From positions 6,082,618 through 6,146,617 of the forward strand of contig NC_052032.1 of assembly GCF_015832195.1 (NCBI RefSeq): a stretch of DNA of 64,000 nucleotides. The letters are read 5' to 3'. Below, piece after piece: positions 17,901 through 29,960 of this stretch. The stretch's first letter is position 1. Every line of letters starts with the position of its first letter. Both the position numbers and the translations under genes were made by a program. The stretch comes from Motacilla alba alba. Its lineage: Eukaryota > Chordata > Aves > Passeriformes > Motacillidae. Below the pieces are notes generated by a model. That model was not told where the DNA came from and did not search any database. It saw only the letters and a list, made by a program, of their open reading frames with translations.

Positions 17901-18718
17901 ATCAGTTACAATGATGCCACAGCACAGGGTATTTGTATTCTATCTGAGACCAGAAATGTCTCCCTCCCTCTCCACCGACACAGTCAGAAACTCAAATACT
18001 TCAAAACAGATTTTACAGAAAGATGGATTTTATCAGGAGTTGGGGTGAGGGTAGTAAAAGTCCAGTTGGCCCCAACTCCTGACAGCAGCTTGTCCTCCCT
18101 GACCAAGAATCATCTCCTCCAGCTATTGTTTTATTGCCCACGACTTTCAGCTCTCCTGGAGCATTCCCACAGCCAGCCACAGCCTCCAAAAGCTCAAAAG
18201 CTTTCTGCTACATCGCAAGAAAAAAAGACCATTGCAATGATTTCTTCTGAAACATTTTTTTCCCTTCTCGTTTTTTTCCCAGACCCTGTAAGTTAACTGT
18301 AAACAGACTCTTTCTGGAAGCATCTCACCTGCTTGGCATTTTAGATCTGATTATTATTTAGATTAGGTTTCCAAAATTATAAACATCAAGCTACAGATGG
18401 TAGAAACAAACAGAAAGGGTCAAAGAGAAGTGAGATATTTATCTGCTGTAGCAATGAAACAAGTTTTGCTTTCAACTGAAGTCAAAGAAAACTCAGCTTG
18501 CTTCAGGAAAATTTTGCTGAACTTAAGAGGAATAAAAGAAAAAGCAAAATCACAGAAAGCCAAGCAGAGAGCCAGAAAGGGAGGAGAAGGAAAACAAAAC
18601 TGGATCTTACCTTCTTTCTGAGTCTCACTTGCCCCGTAATGATGGCAACGACATACATTTTTAAAATTAGAATTGTGCTGTAGAACGTGAATGACAGGAA
18701 CACTTTATTTTCCAACAT
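14994..18718 (-). CDS. PTGES: Microsomal prostaglandin E synthase 1
   Basis: PTGES is a glutathione-dependent MAPEG-family enzyme that isomerises prostaglandin H2 to prostaglandin E2 as a trimer in the ER membrane. Minus-strand exons are 18718-18611, 17254-17172 (83 bp) and 15243-14994, giving 146 residues. Exon 1 encodes a hydrophobic first helix followed by KMYVVAIITGQVRLRKK. Exon 2 reads AFANPEDALRNGG and ends in DVERC. Exon 3 gives RAHRNDME and RAPTRSVAYSVAQLP. The residues the family needs around the active site (Asp of PEDAL, His/Asn/Glu of AHRNDME, Arg-Ser of TRS) are all present. The start at 18718 is the first in-frame Met (context CCAAAATGT). The protein is about six residues shorter at the N terminus than the human one. 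It lies tail-to-tail with PRRX2, as in mammals. Expression is inducible in mammals, but I saw no decisive control site here. Confidence 0.95.
17086..17155. repeat. Short tandem repeat beside the PTGES exon 2 donor
   Basis: Roughly four imperfect units of GGAATGGTGGCACC plus a variable GG/AGAG spacer lie in PTGES intron 2. They end 16 bp from the exon 2 splice donor (17171-17170 on the minus strand). Confidence 0.75.
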
Positions 18719-19330
18719 TTTGGGAGAACGTGCTGCTGGGTCGCTTCAGCGCCCAAAGCCAGGGGAGATCTCGGGCTGCGAGAGAGCCCCGCAGGAGAGG
18801 CAGGAACAGCTGCGTTTAAACACAACACAAATCCTCTCATTTTCCAGTGGAAGCCCCCGTGCCCCCCGCCAGGCTGCCGGGACAGCGAGGAAAGCCCTGG
18901 CGGCACTTGGAGCAGGCTTGCTCTGCTCCTCACACCGGCAGCTGCCTGCGGATGAGCTGCCCGGGCCAGGAGACAGCGCCCTCGAGGGAGGCCTGGCACC
19001 GAGCTCCGACCTCTCCACAGCAGCCCCAGCACGACCCTCCACAGCAGCCCCAGCAGGACCCTCCACAGCAGCCCCAGCAGGACCCTCCACAGCAGCCCGC
19101 CTCCCCCGCCCCAGCTCCCCGCGGAGCCCCGAGGGACCGAGCCGCGCAGAGCATCCCTCGCCCGGCGCTGCTCACCCCGGAGCGGAGCTCTGCAGAAGGA
19201 GGAGTTAGGAGAAGGTAAGCGCCTGCCCCAGCCGCTTGCAGCCCTGCACTGGAGCCCACTGCTCCTGGCCGCGCTTCCCGTCCCGCCCCGTGCTGGCTGA
19301 GCGCTCACTCCCATGGCAGAGGCAGCCAAG
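18719..19330 (-). promoter_or_regulatory. CpG-rich PTGES upstream region
   Basis: The 600 bp upstream of the PTGES start are GC- and CpG-rich compared with the flanks, so they probably contain its promoter and 5' UTR. No TATA box was evident in the stretch. A 24-bp minisatellite is embedded at 19013-19103. Confidence 0.5.
19013..19103. repeat. 24-bp minisatellite upstream of PTGES
   Basis: Four head-to-tail copies of a 24-bp unit beginning CTCCACAGCAGCCCCAGCA occur at 19013, 19037, 19061 and 19085. The period is a multiple of three, so the array stays open as an eight-residue peptide repeat. I treat this as non-coding. Confidence 0.9.
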
Positions 19331-22300
19331 CCTCTCCTACAGATCCACCTGCGAGGGATGGACAGGGGACAGAGCCGTCCCTTGGCCCAGCAGCGCCCAC
19401 CGGCCGGGAGCCTGGGCTGCCCGGCACCCCTGGCTGGGAGCAGAGCCCCGGGAATGACCAGCCTGGAACCCAGCCAGGAATATCCCGGTCTGCAAAGTCC
19501 CGCAAGAAACTGCAAGAAGTGAAGAGCTGCCTGCCCAACCCAAAGGCGGCTCGTTCTGAGACGATGAACCCAGGCAGCCAGATGGAATTTTGTCCTTGGC
19601 TTAGAAAGTGCCACGTGAATTTGGAGCTGGCTTTTCATCAGCCATCAAACATTGTGGAATAAAGAGTGGCATCGGAACCTCTGCAGGCAGCTGGGCTGCT
19701 GTTTAATGCAAACTTAACTCCTTCTCCCCCAGTGCTAGCAGCAGCAAACCTCAGGGAGCCAGAGGCACGGGGGCTGACAGGAGTTCTCCAAGTTTATTAG
19801 AGTGGAAGGGCTGGATTTGGTATTCATTTCCTTAACACAGGAAAAAAAAAACCCAAACAAACAGGAAAAAAAAAAAACCCAAACAAACAGGAAAATAGAA
19901 AATTCTTTGCATTTGCCTCTGAATGTTCCTCATGGCCATTCTGCCCTGGTGCTGCAAACCCAAAGACACTCCACTGCTCCGTGCAAGGCTCTGCCTCAGC
20001 CTCATGACATCTGAGGTGGAAGCGCAAAGGTGGGCTACACATGACGTGTAGGTAGAAGCACAAAGCAGTGAAGAAAAGGCGAAGCTGGACGTGCAATGGT
20101 ACCTGCAGTGCAAGCATAGAAACTGGATGTAGCTCCTGTGATTTTTGTTGGCATGAGGGCAAATGTGGAGGCCATGTGGTCTACCTGATACCCAGAAAAC
20201 TTCTGACAAACCAAAACCTCCTACCAATAAATATTCTGTACCATACACCCACAAATAACAGAAGATTTGATCACCATTGGCAGCACTTTGCACTATAGTG
20301 GTTAATAAGATGTAAAAGCTGGCCAGTTTAATATCTAGCTGGCGGACAAGAATTTTACTTGAAATTCCAGGAACGGTTTGACAGATTTGTCCTCCTCTCC
20401 CACCCCACAAGGGCCATCTTTTGTTAAGTCTTGTGTCCTCAGAGTGTTAACCTGGGAAATTAAGATTGTGATTCTGTTGTATTGTTAGTGCTCTATAAAG
20501 CCACTCTGCAGTTCAGGCATTTGTCTTGGGCAATCCAAAAGTCATTGAATGTCATATATGTGACATTCAATAATTGCGCTATTCCTGAACCCAGCTGGCT
20601 CTTCTGAATGTGACCAGACCTATAGTTCACAGGCTATTGGTGCACCTGGCACGGGGCCTTAGAGTTATGTTTTTTCAGCAGTGCAGAGAGCCTTTGAAAA
20701 CCCCAAGCACTTGGTTTTAAGGGGGAGGTACTTGCAGTTGGTCACCACCACTCTGGTGTTTGGGAGGCTGCAGGGCAAGTCCTGGCACAGCCCAGTGTGC
20801 AGCTCTGCAGCCTCTGGCAGGCTGCTTCCCTGGGGGTGGCAGTGGGGACACCAGGATGTGCAGCAGCCATGTGGATTCCAGCTCTGTGCTAAGAGCTGGG
20901 GTGTTCACCAGTGAGCGACATCCAAACCCACCCACACATCTCTGGAGCTTGTCAGGTATTATAAACACCATAATGCCAAGTGTAAGTAGGCAGTGGCAAA
21001 GCCACATCCTAAACACTGCTCCTCCCATCCCTCTTCTCCACAGCTGATAGGGATCAACCCATAGCAGAGAAGACCTCGGTGCCCAAGGACTGGGGTTATG
21101 CAGGGCCAGACCAGCCCCACACCGTGGATGAGACATTCTCCAGCAGCCCTTTCTCCCAGGAGCCTGGGAGAGGGCAGGCAGCCAGACCCTTCACCATCAC
21201 ACCCTCCATCCAGCAGCTCCAGTTTTTACCAGCTGATGATCAGTCCATGGGGTGTTCAGCTGTGGGACCTTTTTCCTTCATGCACCTTCTTCCCCTCCCA
21301 AGGCAGTCAACACCTCTCTGAGCAGCAGGAATATGCACCTGCAGACAAGCCAGGACTTCTCCTGCCAGCCAGCCAGACCTCTCCTCCTTGGCACGGTTCA
21401 AACACTGGCAAGGAGCCCTGGACAATTTGCACCAGCAACTGGCACAAATTTACATTGAACAGAGAGATCAGGAAGCACACCTTGTTTAGGGATAAGCCCT
21501 CGGGACAAACTCAGGTGTGGATGTGTTAATTTTTAAAAAGTTTTTTTTTTTTCCTGTGTGTTTACAGATTTCAAACCCCTTTCAGTGTAACACAGAGTGG
21601 AGCCCCAGAGGGGAGGGTTATGCATGGGGATGAGGAGCAGAAGATGACTGCAAAGGCAGGTGTGATGCTTCTGGGATCCCAGCTCCTTTTCAGTTTACCA
21701 GGATCGGGGCTCTCATGCTGGGTAGAACACATCCACACTTGCACCTTCCTGGCTTTTCCTGGCAGCTGCTGGAAGCGTGTTCAACCATCCCATTAATCCA
21801 TGCGGAAGCAGGCTGTTAATATTAATGGTTTGATCCTCCTCCACAGATCACATCCTGCCAGGACAGACCCTTGCCTGAAGAAGGCCAGGTCTTAAAGCAG
21901 TATGTCTTTAAACTACAAATCATGCCTTAAAACCTTGAGCATGAAAGGTCTCAACCCAGGAAAAGATCTACCTAAACCCAACACTGCTAGCCAAAAACAC
22001 TGCTGCTTTTTTTTTTTTTTTTTTTTCTGAGAAATTATTAATAAAAATCTGTGTGAGGCTTTGAAAGATTAGATTGTCAGGTTAGACTGACCCCAGGAGC
22101 TGTAGGGAAAAAATGCAGCATTTTGCTGGAGGAGGAACTGAACTGTAGGAAGCAGAAGGAATGAAATATTAATAGGAAATGCTCGAGAAAAGTACTTAAA
22201 AATAGGAGCCTGTAAAAGCTATTCTGCTTTGTCAAGATTATGGAATAAAAATCACTCTCAATTCCCACATAGGTTATGTATTTGACCAACTGAATTACGC

Positions 22301-23088
22301 TACAATATTGTGACTACATTTTCCCACTCTTGCGGCAGAAGGAGAGGGTGGGTTCAGTGGAGCTCTGGCACATCGGCTGGGGTGGCACAGCCTGGGCTCC
22401 ACCCTGATCCCAGAGGGAAGCCGATACTTTGAGCAATTACAGCCCCAGAATTTTCCCTAATGAGCAATTACATCCCACAGCTGGGGCTAAGTGAAGAGCC
22501 CGAGGGACTGCTCCAGGCTGGATAGGATGGGCAGGTGGGTGGCACTTCTCCAGCATGCTTCCACATGCTGCTGGAGAAGGTTCAGAGCCCAGCTGGGATT
22601 TTGTTTGCCCTGGGTACACAGCTCGGCCCAGGAGCTGAGCCACATTCCCAGCTTGTTCCAATGCTACCGTGTACACTGGTGCCCTCCTGCCCTGCCGTTT
22701 CTTCCTGCTGCTCCCAGCACAAAGCCTTGGAGCCTGCACACTCCAGTGATCACCTGCACCCATCCTGGGAAACCCAGCTGCCAAAGGAGGCTGTGCTGTG
22801 CTGGCTCATCAAACACGATGACTTTTCAAGTAAAGGCATGAGCGTTTTAGCTGTTTATTACTGAGAAGGGTGCTCCACCTGCCTTCCCTCCTCAGTCTGC
22901 ACGAAAGCTCCCACCACCATGACGCACCTTCCGTGGATCTGTAAAATCCTCTTGCTTCACTTGCAGCTCCCTATCCCCAGACTCCTGGGCTCCTCATGCT
23001 TGTTTCAGCAAGCAGGACACAGAAGATACTGCAAAGTCAGTAAGCAGTGGAACCACCAGCACCTCTGGCCCCCAGCATTAGCATCTGC
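19331..23088. other. Intergenic, no gene recognised
   Basis: No exon with recognisable homology. A 579-bp minus-strand open frame (20410-19832) encodes nothing I recognise. A T20 run occupies 22007-22026. Confidence 0.5.
22007..22026. repeat. Poly(T) tract
   Basis: A run of 20 T residues in intergenic DNA, possibly an old retroposon tail on the minus strand. No attached element was recognised. Confidence 0.8.
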
Positions 23089-24298
23089 TGTGGTTTGACA
23101 CTGGCCAAACTCCAGGCACCACCTATGAAAGTCTCTCGCCCTCCCCTGCCTCAGCTGGGCAGAGGAGAGAGAAAATTAACAAAGGGTTCATGAGCTGAAA
23201 TAAAGACTGGGAGAAAAACTCCAAGGGCAAAATAGGCTCGGCTTAGAGGTATGAAGTGAATTTATTCCTAACAAAATCAGAAGAAGATAATGAGAAATGA
23301 AATAAGCCCTTAAAAACACCTTTTCTTCCCCCAACCCCTCCCTTTTCCCACCAACAGTGCAGGGAGGCAGAGCAGGGGAGTCTTGGTCATTTCATCACTG
23401 AGATTTTCTTCCGCTGCTCAGGGAGAGTTGTTCCCCTGTGAGACCATAGAGTCCCTCCCATGGGAGATAGGTCTGTGTGAACTTCTCCCGTGTGGGTCCA
23501 ATCTCATGAGCAGCAGTCTTTCCCAAGCTGCTGCAATGTGAGTCCCTCTCTGGGCACACAGTCCTTCCAGAACTGCTGTGCCACGGGTCACTTTTCCACA
23601 GGGTGCAGTGCTCCAAGGCCAGGCTGCTCCAGCCTGGAAGCAAGGTCCTCTCTCCACTGGGTCACAGCCTCCTCCAGGCACCCACTTGCTCTGGTGTGGG
23701 CACCTCTGCCATGGGCTGTGGGTGGATCTCTGCATCCCCTATGGGTTCCCACAGGCTGTGGGTGGATTTCTGCATCCCCCGTAGATCCCCATGGGCTGTG
23801 GGTGGATCTCTGCATCCCCTATGGGTTCCCACAGGCTGTGAGTGGATTTCTGCATCCCCCGTAGATCCCCATGAGCTGTGGGTGGATGTTTGTATTCCTG
23901 ATGGACCCATGGGCTGCAGGGGCACAGCTGCCTCACCATGGTGACCACCATGGCCTGCAGAGGAATCTCTGCTCTGGCACCTGGAGCACCTCCTCCCCCT
24001 CCTTCTCCACTGACCTTGGTGTCTCCATGTTGTTTCCCTCACATGTTCTCATCTCCTCCTCTTCTCTGGCTAGAAAAAAATATGCTTTTCACTTCGCTTT
24101 GATTTTCCTCTCAAATATGTTCTCACAGAGGTGTTACCATCATCTCTAACTGGTCCAGCCTTGGCCAGCAGCATGTCCATCTTCAGAGCCATTAGGGATT
24201 GGGTCAGAGCCATCAGGGGAAGCTTCTAGCACCTTCTCACAAAAGTCACCTCTGTGACCCCTCCCTGCTACCAAAAACCAGGCAGGGGAAAACCAACA
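23089..24298 (+). mobile_element. Probable solo LTR (avian endogenous retrovirus family)
   Basis: The stretch starts TGTGGTTTGACACTGGCC and ends ACCAACA, so it has TG...CA ends. Its block order (GAGAGAAAATTA, then a TAATGAGAAAT block, a CTGACCTTGGTGTCT block, and 'GGAAGCTTCTAGCACCTTCTCAC' as two adjoining pieces) resembles a repeat common in bird genomes. I know it from memory as LTR-type but cannot name the family. No retroviral reading frame accompanies it. An internal segment has expanded into a minisatellite at 23711-23912. Confidence 0.55.
23711..23912. repeat. 40/80-bp minisatellite inside the LTR-like repeat
   Basis: About five imperfect copies of a unit of about 40 bp built on GGCTGTGGGTGGATCTCTG. 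Two alternating variants (ending in CCCTATGGGTTCCCACA or CCCCGTAGATCCCCAT) make an 80-bp higher-order period. Confidence 0.88.
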
Positions 24299-27082
24299 TC
24301 TCAGCAAACAACTGGGATGCTTCAGCCTCTAGCAAACTCAGGCAGATTTTGTCTGGTTTGCATTTTAAAGTGACAGTACTGGCTGCAGCTATCTGAGAGG
24401 CCTCAGGCATGAAGAATGTAAGATCAGACTCTCCCAAATTGTCCTTCACACTCAGAAGAGCAGATGCCTGCAGCAGGAGAAAGCCGTCAGGAGAGGCCCA
24501 GGGAAGGGGCAGGAGTGTGGTGGCTCTGAGTCTCAGGCAGAGCAGAGGAAGCTGCTGTTCCTCAGCCAGTCCCAGGGAACAGGCCCAGGGCCAAGTCAGA
24601 GGCAGTGCATGTCCTCCTGCCTTTTTCCTCCAGCTCCATCCACCATCCTTTCCTGCCTGCTCCTGGGCTGCTGCCCTGCTCCCAGCTGCTCTCCTGCCCC
24701 AAACCGTCACACCCACCCTGGCTGCAGAGGAGTCACTGTCCCCTCTGCTGCTGTGACATTAGAGATGCTAGAAGAGAGGCCATCAGGCTGTGGGTGTGTG
24801 GAAATAGATTATTTTCTCATGTTGTGAGCCTCACATGGATTCATGCCTGGGCTTTCTCTTAGGAAAGAATTCCTTGGCTGTGCTGCTCTGTGCCTTCAGG
24901 GATAAAACCCTGCTGGGAGAGGGGCTGAGGGAAATGATTTCTCCTCCCTCCTGCTCTGTCCCAGCTGGTTTAAGTGCTGGCTTTAGGCAGAGCTGCACCT
25001 GCCACTGCTGAGACCAGGTAAAGGTGGGAGATGGGGGTCAGGGCTTGGGGTGTGGGGAAGGCGTGCCTCTCTCTCACTCAGCCACACCTCAGCATCTCGT
25101 GATGTGTTTTGCTTCCCAAGAACCAGATCCCATCAGCTGTAAACAACAGGCAAGAAACACTTGTGTTACTGCCCAAAAAGAGGGAGTTTCCCTGCCAGAC
25201 TGGGAGAGTAGAGGAACAAATTACTGCCAAAAAATGTCAGAATTTGGGAACATTTCCTAGACTTCAAGCATTTGCAAAACTACAACGTAGATGCATTTTC
25301 CCTGGTGGGGTGCTCTGAAACGAGCAAAGGTGAAGGAAGCTGCATAGTCCAGCCTCCACATCCTTGACTATGGAGAGATGGGAATCACAGCATTAAGAGC
25401 CCTGGCTCACTAACAGCGCTGGGAGAGGAAGCAACTGTGGTCCCTGATTCCAGCCTTATTTCCAGACCTGACATTCAACAGCAATGAGCAGCTTCAAGGT
25501 GAAAAGTAGAAACCAAACCTTTTATTTCCTGTGCTGTTAACTCTGCCTTGCAACCCAGGAAGAACAGGTTGCTGAGCTTGTTAATTTTAAAGTCTTTTAA
25601 GCCCTGTTTTCACCAGATAGGCCTTTTCAAGTTCTCACAGGACAAGACTGAATGGAAAGGTCAGCACATCATTGCCTGTCCCTGGCCCAAGCTGAGTGGC
25701 TACACCATCCTGGTGAAACCATCCCCAAGGAGAGCGTTTGTTCATGGCTTTGCCATAGAGGTTCACCCACCACAAAGCTTTCCAAAACACAGAGATTATT
25801 TTTAAACCCCCGAGTTCTCTGTGTCCCCTTCATCACTCCCAAATTAAACAGCAGCATTTCCTCCCACCCTCCTGTGTAGGTCGTGTTGTCCAGATCTCTT
25901 TAGCACACATGCCAATCTTGTAAGTGACACTTTGTAATGTCCTGGGGGGCAACTGAGCTTCCTAGAGCAGATCAGGACCTCCTTCCCACAAGACCTGACT
26001 CAGGCAGAAGTCAGAGCTACTCGGTAATTTGAGGTTTTACAAGTTGAGTCATTGTGTCATTGGTCCAGACATCCTAAAACTTTCTCTTTTTCCTGCACTG
26101 AGTCATGAACAACATATCTTTTGGGCACGGTTTTAGGCACGCTTTTAGGCCAAAAGGTGGTCTGGGTTTCAATTCTGATGTTGTTAATAAACACCCCTCA
26201 CTGGCAATGCTGAAAACACCCTCTCCACAATCAGCCTGGAAAGCAGGGAGCAATTTAGCTGTGTTATTTACAGCCTCCTTGCTGGAAGCTTTTTATTGTG
26301 CTGTTGTCTCAGCTGGCCTCTTGCTCACAGCAGTGGCAGCACTGACACAACATGACCATTACTTTATCTAGAGAATTTGGGTTGAATGATGCAAAGAAGT
26401 AGAAAAACCTCTCACAGGCAGTGATGCTTGGACTAACCATCTTAAGTTTTCTTCTCTGCCTGAATGATTCATTGGCAGGACTCTGAGAGCCTGCCCAGGT
26501 CCCATGTGCTGATTACTCTCCTGATTTACAGACCACATCCTCATCTCTACAATGTTCCCAGAAATCTGCCCCACCCTGTGTTTATGCAACCCTGAAGCCC
26601 TCCATGGGGGAATGTGTGCTTTATGCAAATTTTTACAAAGCAGCAGAATGCACCTCTCTAGCACAGCTCATTTCTGTTAATAGCACCACTGACTCAGGCA
26701 AGAAGGAACAAGAAGTTCCCCCACCAGCAGGAGAGAAGATGGATCCCAGCTGTGGAAAGGCTGTAGGGACAGGAGGCTATGGGATGCTACATTAATGGGG
26801 CTAGAGCTGTCCCACAAGGAGAGGTGGACATCAGGAAAGGGCAAGGAGCTGTGCTGCTCCGTTATTGCAGCAGGGAAGTTGTGTGAATGTTCAGTGGTGG
26901 AAGGAGCTGCTGCTCTTCACCGCGAGCGAGGCCCTTGCAGGGCTGTTTCAGCCATGGGACACGCCGTGGTTTCAAGGTAGGACATGTCCCTGTGGGAGAC
27001 AGCAGTGGATTGAGGCTCTCTGGTCCCGTTCACCCTGATTCATCCAATCTTCAGAAGTCAGAGATTAACTTAAGCTCTGAAT

Positions 27083-27298
27083 CACAAGGTTTAATTCTCT
27101 TTCTTGTAAATTTGTTGTCATACATGAAGTTAATGTTTGATAATTACATGCATCAAGTCCCCATCCAAACTGTTAAAATTAAATTACTTCTCGAGACAAT
27201 GAAGTTCCATAATGAAACACAACTTAAATTAAGATGATAATGATAATAAAAAAATAATAATATTTTATGGGATCTCCTTCCCCTCTTGTTCATGTCAC
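27083..27298 (+). repeat. Diverged direct repeat, copy A
   Basis: Shares with 29149-29392 the start CACAAGGTTTAATTCTCTTT, a middle AAGTTCCA.AATGAAACA block, an ATGATAAT simple-repeat core and the end TTTTATGGGATCTCCT. The family was not identified. Confidence 0.7.
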
Positions 27299-29148
27299 AG
27301 ACAGACACATAAGGGAATTAAGAAGAACAACAGTTCGTGCTCAGCTTTGCCCAGCATTCTCCTCCTTTGAAACACGTCTGTGAAAGCACCTCTTACTCAG
27401 CTTTACTTCAGCTCCATTTGCTTTCATCTCTCTTCAAAGGCGATTTCTCCATGCTTTTGATTATCCCAGTCATACTTTCATATTTCCCTCTATGCTGAAG
27501 CAAGCAGATGACCAGCACATGACTGCCAACTCCTTTACCCCCTGCATTTCAAACGTCCTTCAACCTCCTAAAAACTCATTTTTCTTTTAAATGCCACAAG
27601 TCCTCACTGAGGGGTCTAGGATGACTCCACACCAAGTTATTTAGTACTCTAGAGGGGCTACTCCCAAACTGTAGGAATTCCAGCAATGTTGTATAGAAGA
27701 CAGCCCTGGGACACTTCCCAGCTATCGAGCATTAGATCTGGCTGCTCATCCCTGTTCCTTGGGGCCTCTCTGCATCCTGCAGCCAACCTCCTCTTTTTCT
27801 CTGCTGTTAGTGTGGACCTAACATTGTTCTTTGCAGAGCACATCCTTCTCCTCTTTTCAACTCATTCCAGCTCCCTGTTGGCCACAGGGTTCCCAGCTCT
27901 CAACCACACATTTTAACAATAGCTGGAAACTGGAGTCCTGCAGGGAACATTTTATTCTAGCAGAGTACATTTTTCTTCCTGTTAGATAAAATGTCTCTTG
28001 AATAAAGAACCTAACAGTTTCAGATTCAACCTTTATTTAACGTTTAGGAATCTGTATGGAGGTGATACTTTACAGTCATTCAGAGTAAGATTTGAGGCAT
28101 AAATTATAGGTCCTCAGGCTTCTCTGCAAAGACATTCTGAGTCCAAACCACAGAGAAGGACAGATCTGGTGGAATTTCCAGGAAGCCTCACTAGTCTCTA
28201 CAGAAACCACCAAATCCCTTCTTGCTCAAGAGACCTTGCTCTATAACCTCCCCAGCACTTCAAGAAGCCCAGACCCAGCCTCTCTGAACAAATGGAGAAG
28301 CTATTACAGCAACAAAGAGTCACCTTCTCCCGATGAACCTACTTGGTCCTCAGTGTCTACTGCTAATTGAGCTGATTAAAACCAGGCAGAGGTGTTCACT
28401 TGGGCATGAGCTGAAGACAGAGCAGGGAAAGCAGAGGCACCAGCCAGAACAGCTGCCTTGCAAGACTAATTTTAGTGACCTGTGTTTATAGCTCTTCACA
28501 GGAGATGGGTGTAAGACCAGGATGTTACCTTTGCTAAACCCCAAGCCAAACACAGCCTCTGATTCTGGTCCAACCAGAACTGGGTCCAACCCAAAACCTT
28601 TTAAATCCTCTTTCACCTAAGGGTTCAAAACCATTGGATGGGGCTGTCTGCTTAATAACACCACCACCTTTGTGCTTTGGATGAGACACAAGCCACTGAC
28701 CACATCAGAGCCCATGACTGGAGTGAGGGCACAGCATTACTCATACCCTACTCTTCCTGAGGAATCTTCCCACACCATATGAACTTAGTGTTTTCTTACT
28801 TCATGCAGCTGAAGTTTCATCTCTTTCACGCCGTTTTTATCCCTAAATTATTAGTTACAACAGAATTCTATTTAAGATAGAATATGGGCTAAAGTTTCCC
28901 TATTATTTCTTGTTCTTTCAGTGAGAACTATTGCTACACAGGCAAACAGGGTCACACGAGACCTACTCTGCACCAAGCCAGCCTGGAGAACAAAACCAGA
29001 AATTCCTGGAGCCAAGCCAAACAGGAACACTCTCCAATTTCAAATTCTGGGCTCAATTTAAAAAACTAGGTTAAAAACTAAAGGCAGGAACAAGGCAGGT
29101 GAAGTTTAACTCTCACAGTGTCCCAATCTTAGCAGTGAGCACCTACAG

Positions 29149-29392
29149 CACAAGGTTTAATTCTCTTTCTTGTGGATGTGTTGTCATAAATAATGAGAAT
29201 GTTCCTTATTTACATGCCAAGTTCACTGTGCACACCATTCAAACTAAACCACATCCTTGGACAATAAGTTCCAAAATGAAACAAAATCTGAATTGAGATG
29301 ATGATGATGATGATAATAATGATGATGATAATGATGAGTATCATCATCATCTTTTTATGGGATCTCCTCCCCCTCCTGTTCATGTCATGGGG
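29149..29392 (+). repeat. Diverged direct repeat, copy B, with GAT microsatellite
   Basis: Second copy of the 27083-27298 element, 2.07 kb downstream. Its simple-repeat core has expanded to (GAT)n and ends in a perfect 12-bp inverted repeat (29319-29330 against 29339-29350, 8-nt loop). Confidence 0.7.
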
Positions 29393-29822
29393 AGACAAGC
29401 AGAGTATGAGGAACAGATGATGTGGCTAAGCCAGTGTTGCTGGAGCTGGGGGAGACCTCCTTGACTTGACCCCAAATGCAGTTCCCAGATCTAATCACTA
29501 AACCACAGAGGATGTCTACGCCAGGAATGTTTAGTTTACAAGTCAAAACAGAGCCTAACTGCCAGCATGATAGCCCATCCACTGGGTCTATCTCTACCAT
29601 TTCATACATTATTCATCTGGACCTTGCACGAAATCAGAGCCTGGAGGCCAGAAGGGGTGAAAAGGCAAGGCTGCTAAATGCTAAAGCACCTCCACACCCT
29701 GCTTTGCTTTCCTGAGTTCCTGCCTTGAGGGTGCCTCTCTCAGCTGCCAGCCCAGGTGGATTTGCATGGTCCAGTGGAGACTGCTGCTTATCTGCACCTG
29801 GCTTTGGGTGGTGCCTTTATCG

Positions 29823-29960
29823 TGGAATCATAGAACCATTCAGGCTGGAAAAAACCTCTAGGATCATCAAATCCAATCCTTAACCTCTGGTGTTCACCAC
29901 TAAACCACTTCCCGAAGTGCCACATCCACATGACTTTTCCAGGGAGGGTGAACCAGGCCC
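29823..29960 (-). mobile_element. CR1 LINE 3' fragment
   Basis: Opens with GGAATCATAGAACCATTCAG (the CR1 terminal repeat in reverse). A 'GGATCATCAAATCCAATCCTTAACC' segment (two adjoining blocks) follows, typical of avian CR1 3' ends read on the other strand. It is heavily 5'-truncated. Confidence 0.8.

Larger units (their letters stand above)
24299..29822. other. Intergenic, no gene recognised
   Basis: No recognisable exons. The main structure is a pair of diverged direct repeats at 27083-27298 and 29149-29392. The rest is AT-richer, apparently unique sequence. Confidence 0.5.

Noticed and set aside
18667..19638. 323-codon minus-strand open frame over the PTGES promoter
   Set aside because: It is in a different frame from PTGES exon 1 and kept open by high GC and the 24-bp repeat.
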